From contig JAJFGP010000180.1 in the NCBI GenBank assembly GCA_021776055.1, positions 1-32,516 of the forward strand: a stretch of DNA of 32,516 bases, in the 5' to 3' direction. Every line of letters begins with the position of its first letter. Positions within the stretch are counted from its first letter, which is position 1. The position numbers were made by a program, and so were the translations under genes. This stretch comes from Kiloniellaceae bacterium (lineage in GTDB: Bacteria > Pseudomonadota > Alphaproteobacteria > Kiloniellales > J153). The notes under the pieces are model-generated. The model made no database searches and was not told the DNA's origin. It saw only the letters and a program-made list of their open reading frames with translations. Of this stretch, positions 26,298 through 32,516 are shown in pieces.

Positions 26298-27146
26298 GTG
26301 AGACTTGTGACGAAAACACCGTCGTACGCGGTGTATGACGATGTGCTTAGTGCGCCCGCGTTCGATCGCGTCTGGCAGTACGTCCAGCGTGAGAGTTATA
26401 CTTGTGTCCACCATCAGATGTGGCTCAAGGCATGGCGCCTGAGTGACGGCTCGCCGCTTGCCGGTCCGGTCATCTATTCCAACGAGACGGCCGCGCGCAT
26501 CGCCAACAAGTGCGAAAATCAGGGCCCCTTGCCCCCGGAACTGGTGCGGAATTTCGTCTTCCCAACCGGACGCCACGTCGATTGCCTGGTCGAGACGATC
26601 ACCGGGCACGGCAGCGACTGGACCGATTTGGTCGGCCGTAAGGATAACGATTGGGTCGGATTTACGATGCGCGCCTTCCTCTATCCGCAAGGCGCGGGAT
26701 TGTCATGGCACCTGGACCTCGGGCGCTACTCAGGCGCCTACATCTACTACGCGCACCCGACTTGGAATGTTAAATGGGGCGGTGAACTCATGGTCGCCGA
26801 CATGGCCGCCTGCCCGTCCGGGAACGGCACCTTCGATCCGCACGACCCGACGACCTCGAGCATCTACCAGCCCGACGAGACCAAGCGTGTCGGCCAGCAC
26901 CTCGACAACGCCTGGGAGAACGAGAAGCTCATGGAAATGGGTACCGGGCGTTATGTCTTTCCCAAACCCAACCGCCTGGTGATCGTGGCGCCGGGCTGTG
27001 CTCATTGCATAAACCCGCTCACCACGGCCGCCGGCGACAAGGTGCGCGCCACCATCACCGGCTTTTTCATCACGCCCGTCGAGAACCGCATGGCCCGCAC
27101 GGCTGACTGCACCGTACCGGCGCTGAGCAGCAGGATACTGACCTGA
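26298..27146 (+). CDS. 2-oxoglutarate/Fe(II)-dependent oxygenase (prolyl 4-hydroxylase-like)
   Basis: 282 residues from GTG 26298, with GGAGAGGGG about eight bases upstream. The double-stranded beta-helix signature is clear: WHLD gives His 138 and Asp 140 as iron ligands, CAHCI gives the distal His 236, and KVRATITGFF supplies Arg 250 for 2-oxoglutarate. The strand segment KWGGELMVAD lies between them. The length and the GRYSGAYIYYAHP lead-in suggest a P4H/SM-20-type fold. The substrate may be a protein side chain or a small amine. It lies 101 bp after the first MttB gene on the same strand and ends 9 bp from the second, convergent MttB gene; the position suggests a link to methylated-amine metabolism (inference). 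Confidence 0.85.
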   Translation: MRLVTKTPSYAVYDDVLSAPAFDRVWQYVQRESYTCVHHQMWLKAWRLSDGSPLAGPVIYSNETAARIANKCENQGPLPPELVRNFVFPTGRHVDCLVETITGHGSDWTDLVGRKDNDWVGFTMRAFLYPQGAGLSWHLDLGRYSGAYIYYAHPTWNVKWGGELMVADMAACPSGNGTFDPHDPTTSSIYQPDETKRVGQHLDNAWENEKLMEMGTGRYVFPKPNRLVIVAPGCAHCINPLTTAAGDKVRATITGFFITPVENRMARTADCTVPALSSRILT

Positions 27147-27155
27147 CCCGCTAAA

Positions 27156-28712
27156 TCAGAAATCGGTGGGGGCGCCGCCCTCTTCCTTGCGTTTGGCGAC
27201 AAACGCCTGAAGTTCCTCGTCGATGGCCGGATCGGTTGGCGGAGCCTCGAATTCGGCGAGGATCTGCTTCCAGATCTTGTTGGCCCGCTCGGGCGTTTGC
27301 ACGGCGCCGTTATTCTCCCAGTTCTCGAAATTCGACCAGTCCGACAAGAACGGGCTGTAGAAGGCGGTCTCATAGCGCTCCTGGGTGTGGGTACAGCCGA
27401 AGAAGTGTCCGCCCGGCCCCACCTCCTTAATCGCATCGAAGGCGATGTCCGCCTCGGTGACGGACACCGGCTTCATATAGGCGATCATCTGCTGCAACGT
27501 CTCGCAATCCATCACGAATTTCTCGTAGGACGCACAAAGCCCGCCCTCCAGCCATCCAGCCGCGTGATAGACCATGTTCACTTGCGACGATACCGCCGCC
27601 CACAGGGAAAACGCGCTCTCCCAGGCCGCCTGGGCGTCCGGGTAATTGGCGGCGCAGGCATTGGAGGCGCGCAGGGGTAATCCGTAGAACCGCGCCATCT
27701 GCCCCGACATCTGTGTCGCACGCATATAGTCGGGCGTGCCGAAGGCGGGCGCGCCGGTCTTCATGTCCACATTGGAGGTGAAGGTGCCGATCGCCGTGGG
27801 GCAGCCCGGATTGATCAATTGCAACAGCACAATGGCGGCTAACCCCTCGGCCATCGATTGAGCCACCGCGCCCGCCATGGTCACCGGTGCCATGGCGCCG
27901 GCCAGAGTGAACGGCGTTACCACCGTCGGTTGGCCGCGCTTGGCCAATCGCATGGCGCCGTCGAGCATCGGGAAATCATGCTTCAGCGGCGATGTGGAAT
28001 TGATGTTGGTGTACATACGCGGCATTGCGTCGAACTCGTCGTGGGTCAGCCCGCCGGCGATACGCACCATCTCCATCACGTCCTCGACACGCTCCCTGCC
28101 GAGGCTGTAGGCATGCACCACCTTGTCGGTCAGGATCAGCTTGTCGTAGAGGCAATCGAGATGGCGCACCGAGGGATGAATGTCCATCGGCTCCACCGGG
28201 TAGCCGCCGGCGAAATGGATGCAGTTGAAATACTGGGTTAACTTGATCAAATCGCGATAGCTTTCCCGCGTTCCCGTGCGCCGGCCACGGTCGAGATCGG
28301 AGCAGTTGGGCGGGCTGGAGACATTGCCGAAGACCATGTTGCGGCCGCCGATCTCAATCCGGCGGTCCAGGTTGCGCGGAGTGAGGGTGAAACTGGACGG
28401 CACGCCCTTGAGCTGTTCCATCACCAAATCGCGGCCGATGCGGACGTTTTCGCCGTTCACGATGCACCCCGCCCGGCGCAGGATATCCACCGCTTCGGGG
28501 TTGAGGAACTCGATACCGAGTTCCTCAAGGATACGCATGGCGCCATTATGCACGGCTTGAACGCCGTCTTCGCTCAGCGGCTCGGTCGGTTTGTCGGAAT
28601 TGACCGGCAGGCTCCAGGGCATCTGCTCGATGGCCGATCCCTTGCCGCGCATATTGCCGGCGCGGCCCCCGCCCCGCCGGCTACGTCTTGGAGCCTCTTC
28701 CGCCTTGTCCAT
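27156..28712 (-). CDS. Trimethylamine methyltransferase (MttB) family protein, second copy
   Basis: 518 residues from ATG 28712 (a TTG three codons earlier is also open). It has a basic Arg/Gly-rich leader (RRSRRGGGRAGNMRGKG), then LSEDGVQAVHNGAMRILEELG, MVFGNVSSPPNCSDLDRG, FAGGYPVEPMDIHPSVRHLD and SNACAANYPDAQAAWES, all matching the MttB superfamily. It is not a recent duplicate of the first copy: the two differ throughout apart from family landmarks, so they probably use different substrates. No in-frame UAG occurs. It is convergent with the oxygenase gene, 9 bp apart, and begins a separate transcript. Confidence 0.92.
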   Translation of the reverse strand: MDKAEEAPRRSRRGGGRAGNMRGKGSAIEQMPWSLPVNSDKPTEPLSEDGVQAVHNGAMRILEELGIEFLNPEAVDILRRAGCIVNGENVRIGRDLVMEQLKGVPSSFTLTPRNLDRRIEIGGRNMVFGNVSSPPNCSDLDRGRRTGTRESYRDLIKLTQYFNCIHFAGGYPVEPMDIHPSVRHLDCLYDKLILTDKVVHAYSLGRERVEDVMEMVRIAGGLTHDEFDAMPRMYTNINSTSPLKHDFPMLDGAMRLAKRGQPTVVTPFTLAGAMAPVTMAGAVAQSMAEGLAAIVLLQLINPGCPTAIGTFTSNVDMKTGAPAFGTPDYMRATQMSGQMARFYGLPLRASNACAANYPDAQAAWESAFSLWAAVSSQVNMVYHAAGWLEGGLCASYEKFVMDCETLQQMIAYMKPVSVTEADIAFDAIKEVGPGGHFFGCTHTQERYETAFYSPFLSDWSNFENWENNGAVQTPERANKIWKQILAEFEAPPTDPAIDEELQAFVAKRKEEGGAPTDF

Positions 28713-28867
28713 TCCGGGCAATCCCTGTTGCTATCGATGTCAATCCGCCGTCATCCATAACACCGTCTTGCCCGGCGTTGGAATAGCCGATCCCGTGATT
28801 AACCATGGATTCTCATTGGCAAGTCCGCCCCCGTGCCGGCTGTGGGCACAAGGGTCCTGTCCTGACC

Positions 28868-28893
28868 GGCGGGCCGCGCCGATGCGGCCCGCC
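28868..28893. terminator. Strong GC hairpin between the secreted protein gene and the second MttB gene
   Basis: GGCGGGCCGC (28868-28877) and GCGGCCCGCC (28884-28893) pair perfectly around a six-base loop. On the forward strand GCCGTTTT follows. On the reverse strand the hairpin lies 17 bases after the secreted protein's stop codon, without a T-tract. It most likely ends that reverse-strand operon before the MttB gene. Confidence 0.6.
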
Positions 28894-28909
28894 GCCGTTT
28901 TGTGTGGTT

Positions 28910-29362
28910 CTATTTGCAGAGTTGTCCGCGATATCGGACAACGGCTTCGCCTGTGCCCGTATTGATCCGGCCGTAGCTGTTAAACGTTCCCGTATAACCT
29001 TTAAGGTGGCCGAAGGACTCAACGACTGTGTACGCGATATCGAGCCCGTAGTCGTTTTCACTGCCCGGAATCGTCGTGAGGACGACTTTGTCACGCGTCG
29101 TCACAACCCCACCCGCGCTGGTGCTGAAAGCATGTTCCATACCCAGAAGAAGACCCGTTGCGGTTTTCTCCTCGCTAACGACGGTGCCGCGGGTGGAATT
29201 CCAGGTTCCGGACATCGCGCCCAAAACATCCTTGCCATCATTGAAGAACTGACCAAGGGCCGTGCCACCGATGGGCAAACATTGTTTGTTTTCGGCCTGC
29301 GCTCCGGTGGCGCCAGCCAACAGGGCGATGCAGATAGCGATGCCTGTCAGTAGATTTTTCAT
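28910..29362 (-). CDS. Secreted protein with a predicted calycin / allene-oxide-cyclase-like barrel
   Basis: 150 residues from ATG 29362, with AGAGGA eight bases upstream. A signal peptide (MKNLLTGIAICIALLAG) ends near GAQAEN. The mature part is rich in alternating Thr, Val and Gly, as in a beta-barrel, with the closing pattern YTGTFNSYGRINTGTGE followed by VRYRGQLC. That pattern recalls the allene-oxide-cyclase/dirigent barrel family, but this is a fold-level guess. The two cysteines, one near the mature start and one at the end, could form a disulfide. It lies 40 bp downstream of the tautomerase gene and is probably cotranscribed with it. Confidence 0.7.
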   Translation of the reverse strand: MKNLLTGIAICIALLAGATGAQAENKQCLPIGGTALGQFFNDGKDVLGAMSGTWNSTRGTVVSEEKTATGLLLGMEHAFSTSAGGVVTTRDKVVLTTIPGSENDYGLDIAYTVVESFGHLKGYTGTFNSYGRINTGTGEAVVRYRGQLCK

Positions 29363-29402
29363 CTTGTTTTCCTCTGGTTATACGATTGGCAGGACGTGGG
29401 CC

Positions 29403-29816
29403 TTACGCAATGGCTTGGCCGATTTCTTCATTGGTCATGGCACTGCCGTTGATGTTCCAGGTGCCATCGACGGTATGGGTGACATTGGAATAAATGTGGT
29501 CGCGCGGTTGTTTCCCGCCCGACAACTCAACGATGATGTCCGTGGCATCTTTGAAAAATCCCTGCTGAACCTCACGATCGGTAAAGGCGAAGCTTGGTGT
29601 TTTAAGTTCGATCCAGACGCCGTCATCAAGCGGCTCGCCGCCGGAAAAGGTGTGGCCCTTGGGCAGCACGCTCAGATGGGCAGTGACATTCGGTGTCATC
29701 ACCTTGTTGCCGGAAAGGCCGTGCCATTTGAGAAAGGCGTCGGTGATGCGTTTGATTGCCTGTGTCTGTGCCTTTTCGGGCAGAACACCTTCAGTCAAGG
29801 TCAAGGAAAGAGGCAT
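29403..29816 (-). CDS. Tautomerase-superfamily protein
   Basis: 137 residues from ATG 29816, with GGAG eight bases upstream. The protein begins MPLSLTLTEGVL, leaving Pro 2 as the N-terminal catalytic base after methionine removal. An amphipathic helix (KAQTQAIKRITDAFLKWHG) and a second beta strand (TAHLSVLP) follow, the 4-oxalocrotonate tautomerase pattern. The double-length form suggests two beta-alpha-beta units, as in cis-CaaD or MSAD relatives. The substrate is unknown. It is the first gene of a short operon with the secreted protein and is divergent from the TetR gene, whose operator-like palindromes lie in between. A role in degrading or detoxifying a small compound is inferred. Confidence 0.8.
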   Translation of the reverse strand: MPLSLTLTEGVLPEKAQTQAIKRITDAFLKWHGLSGNKVMTPNVTAHLSVLPKGHTFSGGEPLDDGVWIELKTPSFAFTDREVQQGFFKDATDIIVELSGGKQPRDHIYSNVTHTVDGTWNINGSAMTNEEIGQAIA

Positions 29817-29875
29817 GGGTTTTCTCCATTCTGGGTTAGGTCGGCCGATGCGCTTGCAGCGGCTCGGTAATTCAT

Positions 29876-29919
29876 ATATAACGATCGTGATGTGATGATT
29901 AACATTGTGATCGTTATAT
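29876..29919. promoter_or_regulatory. Operator-like inverted repeat on the tautomerase side
   Basis: ATATAACGATC (29876-29886) and GATCGTTATAT (29909-29919) are exact reverse complements, 22 bases apart. Each contains the same ACGATC core as the palindrome next to the TetR gene. They lie about 60-100 bases upstream of the tautomerase start, so they could block its promoter. Confidence 0.7.
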
Positions 29920-29930
29920 GGTCAAGTGAA

Positions 29931-29948
29931 AAATAACGATCGTTATTT
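29931..29948. promoter_or_regulatory. Perfect 18-bp TetR operator palindrome
   Basis: AAATAACGATCGTTATTT is its own reverse complement and lies 12 bases before the TetR start codon. Its core ATAACGATCGTTAT is shared with the half-sites at 29876-29919. Position and symmetry suggest autorepression. Confidence 0.8.
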
Positions 29949-29960
29949 GAAAGACTAAAC

Positions 29961-30563
29961 ATGGCCCATAAAACGGGACAGAAAGAGGAAAGCCGGGCAC
30001 GCCTTCTGGCGAGCGCCGGGCGCGGGTTCCGCAGCCATGGTTACGGCGGGCTGGGCGTCGATGGGTTGGCAAAGGAGGCCGGCGTTACCTCCGGTGCCTT
30101 CTATGCACACTACAAATCCAAGGCGACGGCCTTCCGGGAGGCCGTCGTGGCCGGCATGGAGGATTTGCATACCAGCATCGAGCGTATGCGCGAGACGCTC
30201 GGCGGCGGCTGGCGGCAGGGCTTCATCGATTTCTATCTGGGTGAGCGCCGAACCTGCGATCTGGCCGACAGCTGTGCCCTGCAAAGCCTGACCGGCGAGG
30301 TGGCCCGTGCCGATGCGGAGGCGCGCGAGGCGTACGAGGTTGAACTACGTAAGGTGATCGACGCAACCGCGGCTGGTCTCAGTGCCGGATCGGCGACGGA
30401 GCGTCAGGCGGAAGCAACCGCGCTCTTGGCGCTTCTCGCCGGCGGCGTCTCACTGGCCCGTGCGGTTAAGGACCCGGCTTTAAGCGAAGAGATCGCGGCA
30501 TCGGTCCGCCAAGCGGCGACGAGACTTGGGCAAGCGCCGCCTCCCCCACCAAAAGACGCATGA
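29961..30563 (+). CDS. TetR/AcrR-family transcriptional regulator
   Basis: 200 residues from ATG 29961. The N-terminal DNA-binding domain covers about residues 10-58: SRARLLASAGRGFRSHGYGG, then the helix-turn-helix GLAKEAGVTSGAFYAHYKSK, the usual TetR signature. The C-terminal ligand-binding part is helical and variable, and the tail is proline-rich (PPPPPKDA). It is divergent from the tautomerase operon; three matching operator half-sites lie in the 144 bp between them. The natural reading is a repressor of itself and of the tautomerase and secreted-protein genes, relieved by an unknown small molecule. Confidence 0.92.
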   Translation: MAHKTGQKEESRARLLASAGRGFRSHGYGGLGVDGLAKEAGVTSGAFYAHYKSKATAFREAVVAGMEDLHTSIERMRETLGGGWRQGFIDFYLGERRTCDLADSCALQSLTGEVARADAEAREAYEVELRKVIDATAAGLSAGSATERQAEATALLALLAGGVSLARAVKDPALSEEIAASVRQAATRLGQAPPPPPKDA

Positions 30564-30648
30564 TAGAATGTGCTAGCGCACCACGGGGTCCTATGGCCTA
30601 GACTGTCCGTTTACGGTGGATCGCCACCGGAGATAGAGAGGCCACCCC

Positions 30649-30993
30649 ATAGCCAAGCGCAAGAAACTCGACCTGGGCGCGATGAAAAAGCGTCTCGAAC
30701 TGGAACGCGCCAGCCTGCTGGAGATCAGCGACAGCGCGGCGGAAGAGCGCCGGCCGGTCGAACTGGATCAGCAAAGCGTGGGGCGCCTGTCGCGCATGGA
30801 CGCGATGCAGGTCCAGGCCATGGCGCAAGCGGTGGAGGCCCGCCGACGGGGTCGCCTGCAACACATCGACACTGCGTTAAGGCGCCTCAAGTCCGACGAC
30901 TACGGCTATTGCGTATCCTGCGACGAGGAAATTCCGGTCAAGCGGCTAGAGGTCGATCCAGCCACTGACCGCTGCGTGGATTGCGCCGGGTAA
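30649..30993 (+). CDS. TraR/DksA-family zinc-finger protein, probable ATA start
   Basis: 114 residues if read from ATA 30649, 103 from the first ATG at 30682. GAGAGG lies seven bases before the ATA, an in-frame TAG lies five codons upstream of it, and ATG 30682 has no comparable site. The extension reads AKRKKLDLGA. The body is a helical stretch (KKRLELERASLLE and DAMQVQAMAQAVEA) followed by the C4 finger: YCVSC and RCVDC (Cys 77, 80, 98 and 101 counting from ATG). This is the TraR/DksA layout, whose members bind the RNA polymerase secondary channel. The protein is shorter than DksA itself, so it is a DksA-like relative and not DksA proper. Confidence 0.85.
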   Translation: MAKRKKLDLGAMKKRLELERASLLEISDSAAEERRPVELDQQSVGRLSRMDAMQVQAMAQAVEARRRGRLQHIDTALRRLKSDDYGYCVSCDEEIPVKRLEVDPATDRCVDCAG

Positions 30994-31009
30994 GGCTTCC
31001 TAAAATCGA

Positions 31010-31525
31010 CTAGTCGAACCGTATTGTTCTGAATATTTTCTCGATGATGGTGTAGTGATCCGTCGTCTCAAGTAAGCCAAAAACGGTAAGCCTTGTTGGC
31101 CCCCTACCCGTCGCCTTGACCTCGGGAAAGTGTATCCCGATGAAATAAGGGTGATCGGTCGAGAAACGCGGCGCATAGGCGGTGACGATATTCGCGGCCT
31201 TCCCGTCGATAAGAATACTCTGAGTCACATACCTGGCGTCGCCACTCATATCTTTCAGAGAATTGGAATATTGCCCAAGATCGAAAGACAACTTGAAATC
31301 CGGCGCTTCAAAATCCCCGACAAAGGAATCAATCCCCTCGGAGGGATGAAATTCCGTCCCGGCCGGCGCCATGAGACTGAACTCGTGCCCGGCAGCGACT
31401 TTGATCCAATCGGCCGGTGTTTCCGACGAAGATGATTCCGCAATCACGCTACCCGACACCATCAGGAATAGAATCGATACGACTCCGATCCCCGCTCTTT
31501 TGAGCATTGCCGTGGCAACATTCAT
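31010..31525 (-). CDS. Exported protein of unknown function
   Basis: 171 residues from ATG 31525 (ATG 31507 is an alternative). The signal peptide runs through IGVVSILFLMVSGSVIA and is probably cut before ESSSSE. The mature part opens ADWIKVAAGHEFSLMAPAGTEF and ends in HYTIIEKIFRTIRFD. Short proteins of this plan, with a late E-K-I-x-R-T-I-x-F end, are small periplasmic or surface proteins without assigned function. The start is three bases after the stop of the metzincin-like gene, so the two form one operon. Base composition is lower in GC than in the preceding genes. Confidence 0.75.
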   Translation of the reverse strand: MNVATAMLKRAGIGVVSILFLMVSGSVIAESSSSETPADWIKVAAGHEFSLMAPAGTEFHPSEGIDSFVGDFEAPDFKLSFDLGQYSNSLKDMSGDARYVTQSILIDGKAANIVTAYAPRFSTDHPYFIGIHFPEVKATGRGPTRLTVFGLLETTDHYTIIEKIFRTIRFD

Positions 31526-31528
31526 TGG

Positions 31529-32218
31529 TCAGGCGTGCGATTTTTTGCGGCGGCAGGCCCCGACGAGTACGACGATTGCAGACACAAACATGATCCCGGC
31601 CGGCGGCAACGGGGTCACCAGAACTGGCCTGATCTCAATGAAACGGAGTTCGGAAGAGTCCATCTGTATTAGATCAATATTACCCAAAATGGTCGCAACC
31701 TGCGCCTCTGTAAGCGTGGTAAATCCGTTGATAGCGGCCGCCATCAAGTTGTTACCCGCTACGTGATCAAGGTTTAGGCTATGGCCAATCTCGTGAGCGA
31801 GCAGTTCCGTTCCGGACCCGCTAGCCGCAAACACAGACTCCACGGCGATGTCATTGCCCCCGAGAGTAGCGCAACCCACAATGGCCGGGATGCTGGAACT
31901 GCAAAAATCGAGGGTATCGACGAAATACATACTGATGATGTTCGACGCGGAGCCGTCGTTGAAGGCGAACAGTGCATCAATCCCGGCTTCAGTCGTGATG
32001 TTTAGTAAATCGCTATTTGAAAACGTGACGGTCGGTAAAAAACGGATGTCAATTCCGTTCCCGTTGAATGATGCCTGGCTAAACACGCCATCCAACCCGG
32101 CTTCTTGTGTCGTGACGAACGCAGCCCTGGCATCCGGGATACCGGCAAATAATAGCCCGCCCAAAATGAAAAGAAATATCCGCGGAGGGAATTTCAGACG
32201 CTTGAAGCTAACCGCCAT
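31529..32218 (-). CDS. Metzincin-like secreted protease with VPLPA-type sorting tail
   Basis: 229 residues from ATG 32218; the frame is open to 32371, but only this start leads straight into a signal peptide (RIFLFILGGLLFAG ending near PDARAAF). TTG 32254 is an alternative. HEIGHSLNLDH (residues 142-152) is the extended zinc motif HExxHxxxxxH, with Asn where metzincins usually have Gly, and NNLM (Met 159) resembles the Met-turn. The C-terminus TPLPPAGIMF, then a hydrophobic helix and CRRKK, is a VPLPA/PEP-CTERM-type signal, implying sorting by an exosortase encoded elsewhere. It heads an operon with a small exported protein. The region is lower in GC than the rest. Confidence 0.82.
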   Translation of the reverse strand: MAVSFKRLKFPPRIFLFILGGLLFAGIPDARAAFVTTQEAGLDGVFSQASFNGNGIDIRFLPTVTFSNSDLLNITTEAGIDALFAFNDGSASNIISMYFVDTLDFCSSSIPAIVGCATLGGNDIAVESVFAASGSGTELLAHEIGHSLNLDHVAGNNLMAAAINGFTTLTEAQVATILGNIDLIQMDSSELRFIEIRPVLVTPLPPAGIMFVSAIVVLVGACRRKKSHA

Positions 32219-32386
32219 TGTAGCGACGCGAATACGCTGCACAAAATTATTCAATCGAGATTCCCCCCGGATAGAACCTCTAACTTGCTGAGTCCGATAG
32301 CATATGTCAACGGCAGAACAAAACTGCACTATTGCGACCAAGATATGATCTAGGAAATCGCAATATTTCATAACTATTGGAAATAT

Positions 32387-32462
32387 TGGTGAGCCCGGCA
32401 GGACTCGAACCTGCGACCCGCTGATTAAAAGTCAGCTGCTCTACCACCTGAGCTACGGGCTC
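32387..32462 (-). tRNA. tRNA-Lys (TTT anticodon)
   Basis: 76 bases including an encoded CCA. The acceptor stem is GAGCCCG/CGGGCTC. The anticodon arm GCTGA-CTTTTAA-TCAGC gives anticodon TTT. The D arm (AGCTCAGGTGGTAGAGC) and the TpsiC arm (GCAGGTTCGAGTCCTGC) are canonical. The remaining 54 bases of the window lie upstream of it and show only GC-rich short hairpins. Confidence 0.97.
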
Positions 32463-32516
32463 GTACGGCCGGACGGCCGGGGCTCGTCGGAGCCGGGGGA
32501 CCATAAGTCGGGGCTC

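Noticed and set aside
24655-28712. Pyrrolysine-coded MttB
   Set aside because: Neither MttB-family frame has an internal UAG, and no pyl genes are present in the window.
1-32516. CRISPR array, prophage or insertion sequence
   Set aside because: No regularly spaced repeats, transposase, integrase or phage structural genes were seen. The mfd remnant is the only sign of rearrangement.

Overview
The window looks like a chromosomal stretch of a GC-rich alphaproteobacterium, probably Rhodospirillales-like. The evidence is the recG / sdhE / mfd neighbourhood, the DUF502 protein beside recG, DUF2189 and TTC38-type proteins, a Bax-like glucosaminidase, and MttB-type methyltransferases next to a dimethylglycine-dehydrogenase-like enzyme. 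The species cannot be named from the sequence. Base composition drops by eye near 20.1 kb and at 31.0-32.4 kb.

Layout. 0-3.7 kb: the tail of a DsbA/FrnE-like oxidoreductase, then an overlapping three-gene operon (small YLDPGTGS membrane protein, NoeA-like SAM methyltransferase, membrane-anchored sulfatase/LTA-synthase-like protein). 3.9-7.5 kb: a TTC38-like TPR protein, a DUF2189 membrane protein, a decayed copy of the mfd 3' end, and a transglutaminase-like protein that seems to start at ATA. 7.8-13.8 kb: mfd and sdhE on the minus strand, divergent from recG. 13.8-16.7 kb: a REP-like inverted repeat, a tandemly fused DUF502 protein, a small membrane protein, two tRNA-Leu genes and another small membrane protein. 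16.8-20.6 kb: a 50-residue four-cysteine protein, a Bax-like glucosaminidase, a cyclopropane fatty acid synthase, a small secreted protein, a small membrane protein and a candidate sRNA with a strong terminator.

20.6-28.7 kb is a methylated-amine block: a DAO-family oxidase and a covalent-flavin DMGDH-like enzyme in one operon, a divergent MttB-family methyltransferase, a 2-oxoglutarate/Fe(II) oxygenase, and a second MttB-family methyltransferase in convergent orientation. The inferred job is demethylation of quaternary or tertiary amines and oxidation of the methyl-glycine products. No corrinoid protein or methyl-acceptor enzyme lies in the window.

28.9-32.5 kb: a TetR regulator divergent from a tautomerase plus secreted-protein operon, with matching palindromic operators between them; a DksA/TraR-type zinc-finger protein, again apparently starting at ATA; an operon of a metzincin-like secreted protease with a VPLPA-type C-terminal sorting signal and a small exported protein; and tRNA-Lys. 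The observations most worth checking are the mfd 3' duplication, the two ATA starts, the MttB/2OG-oxygenase block, the double DUF502 protein and the candidate sRNA.
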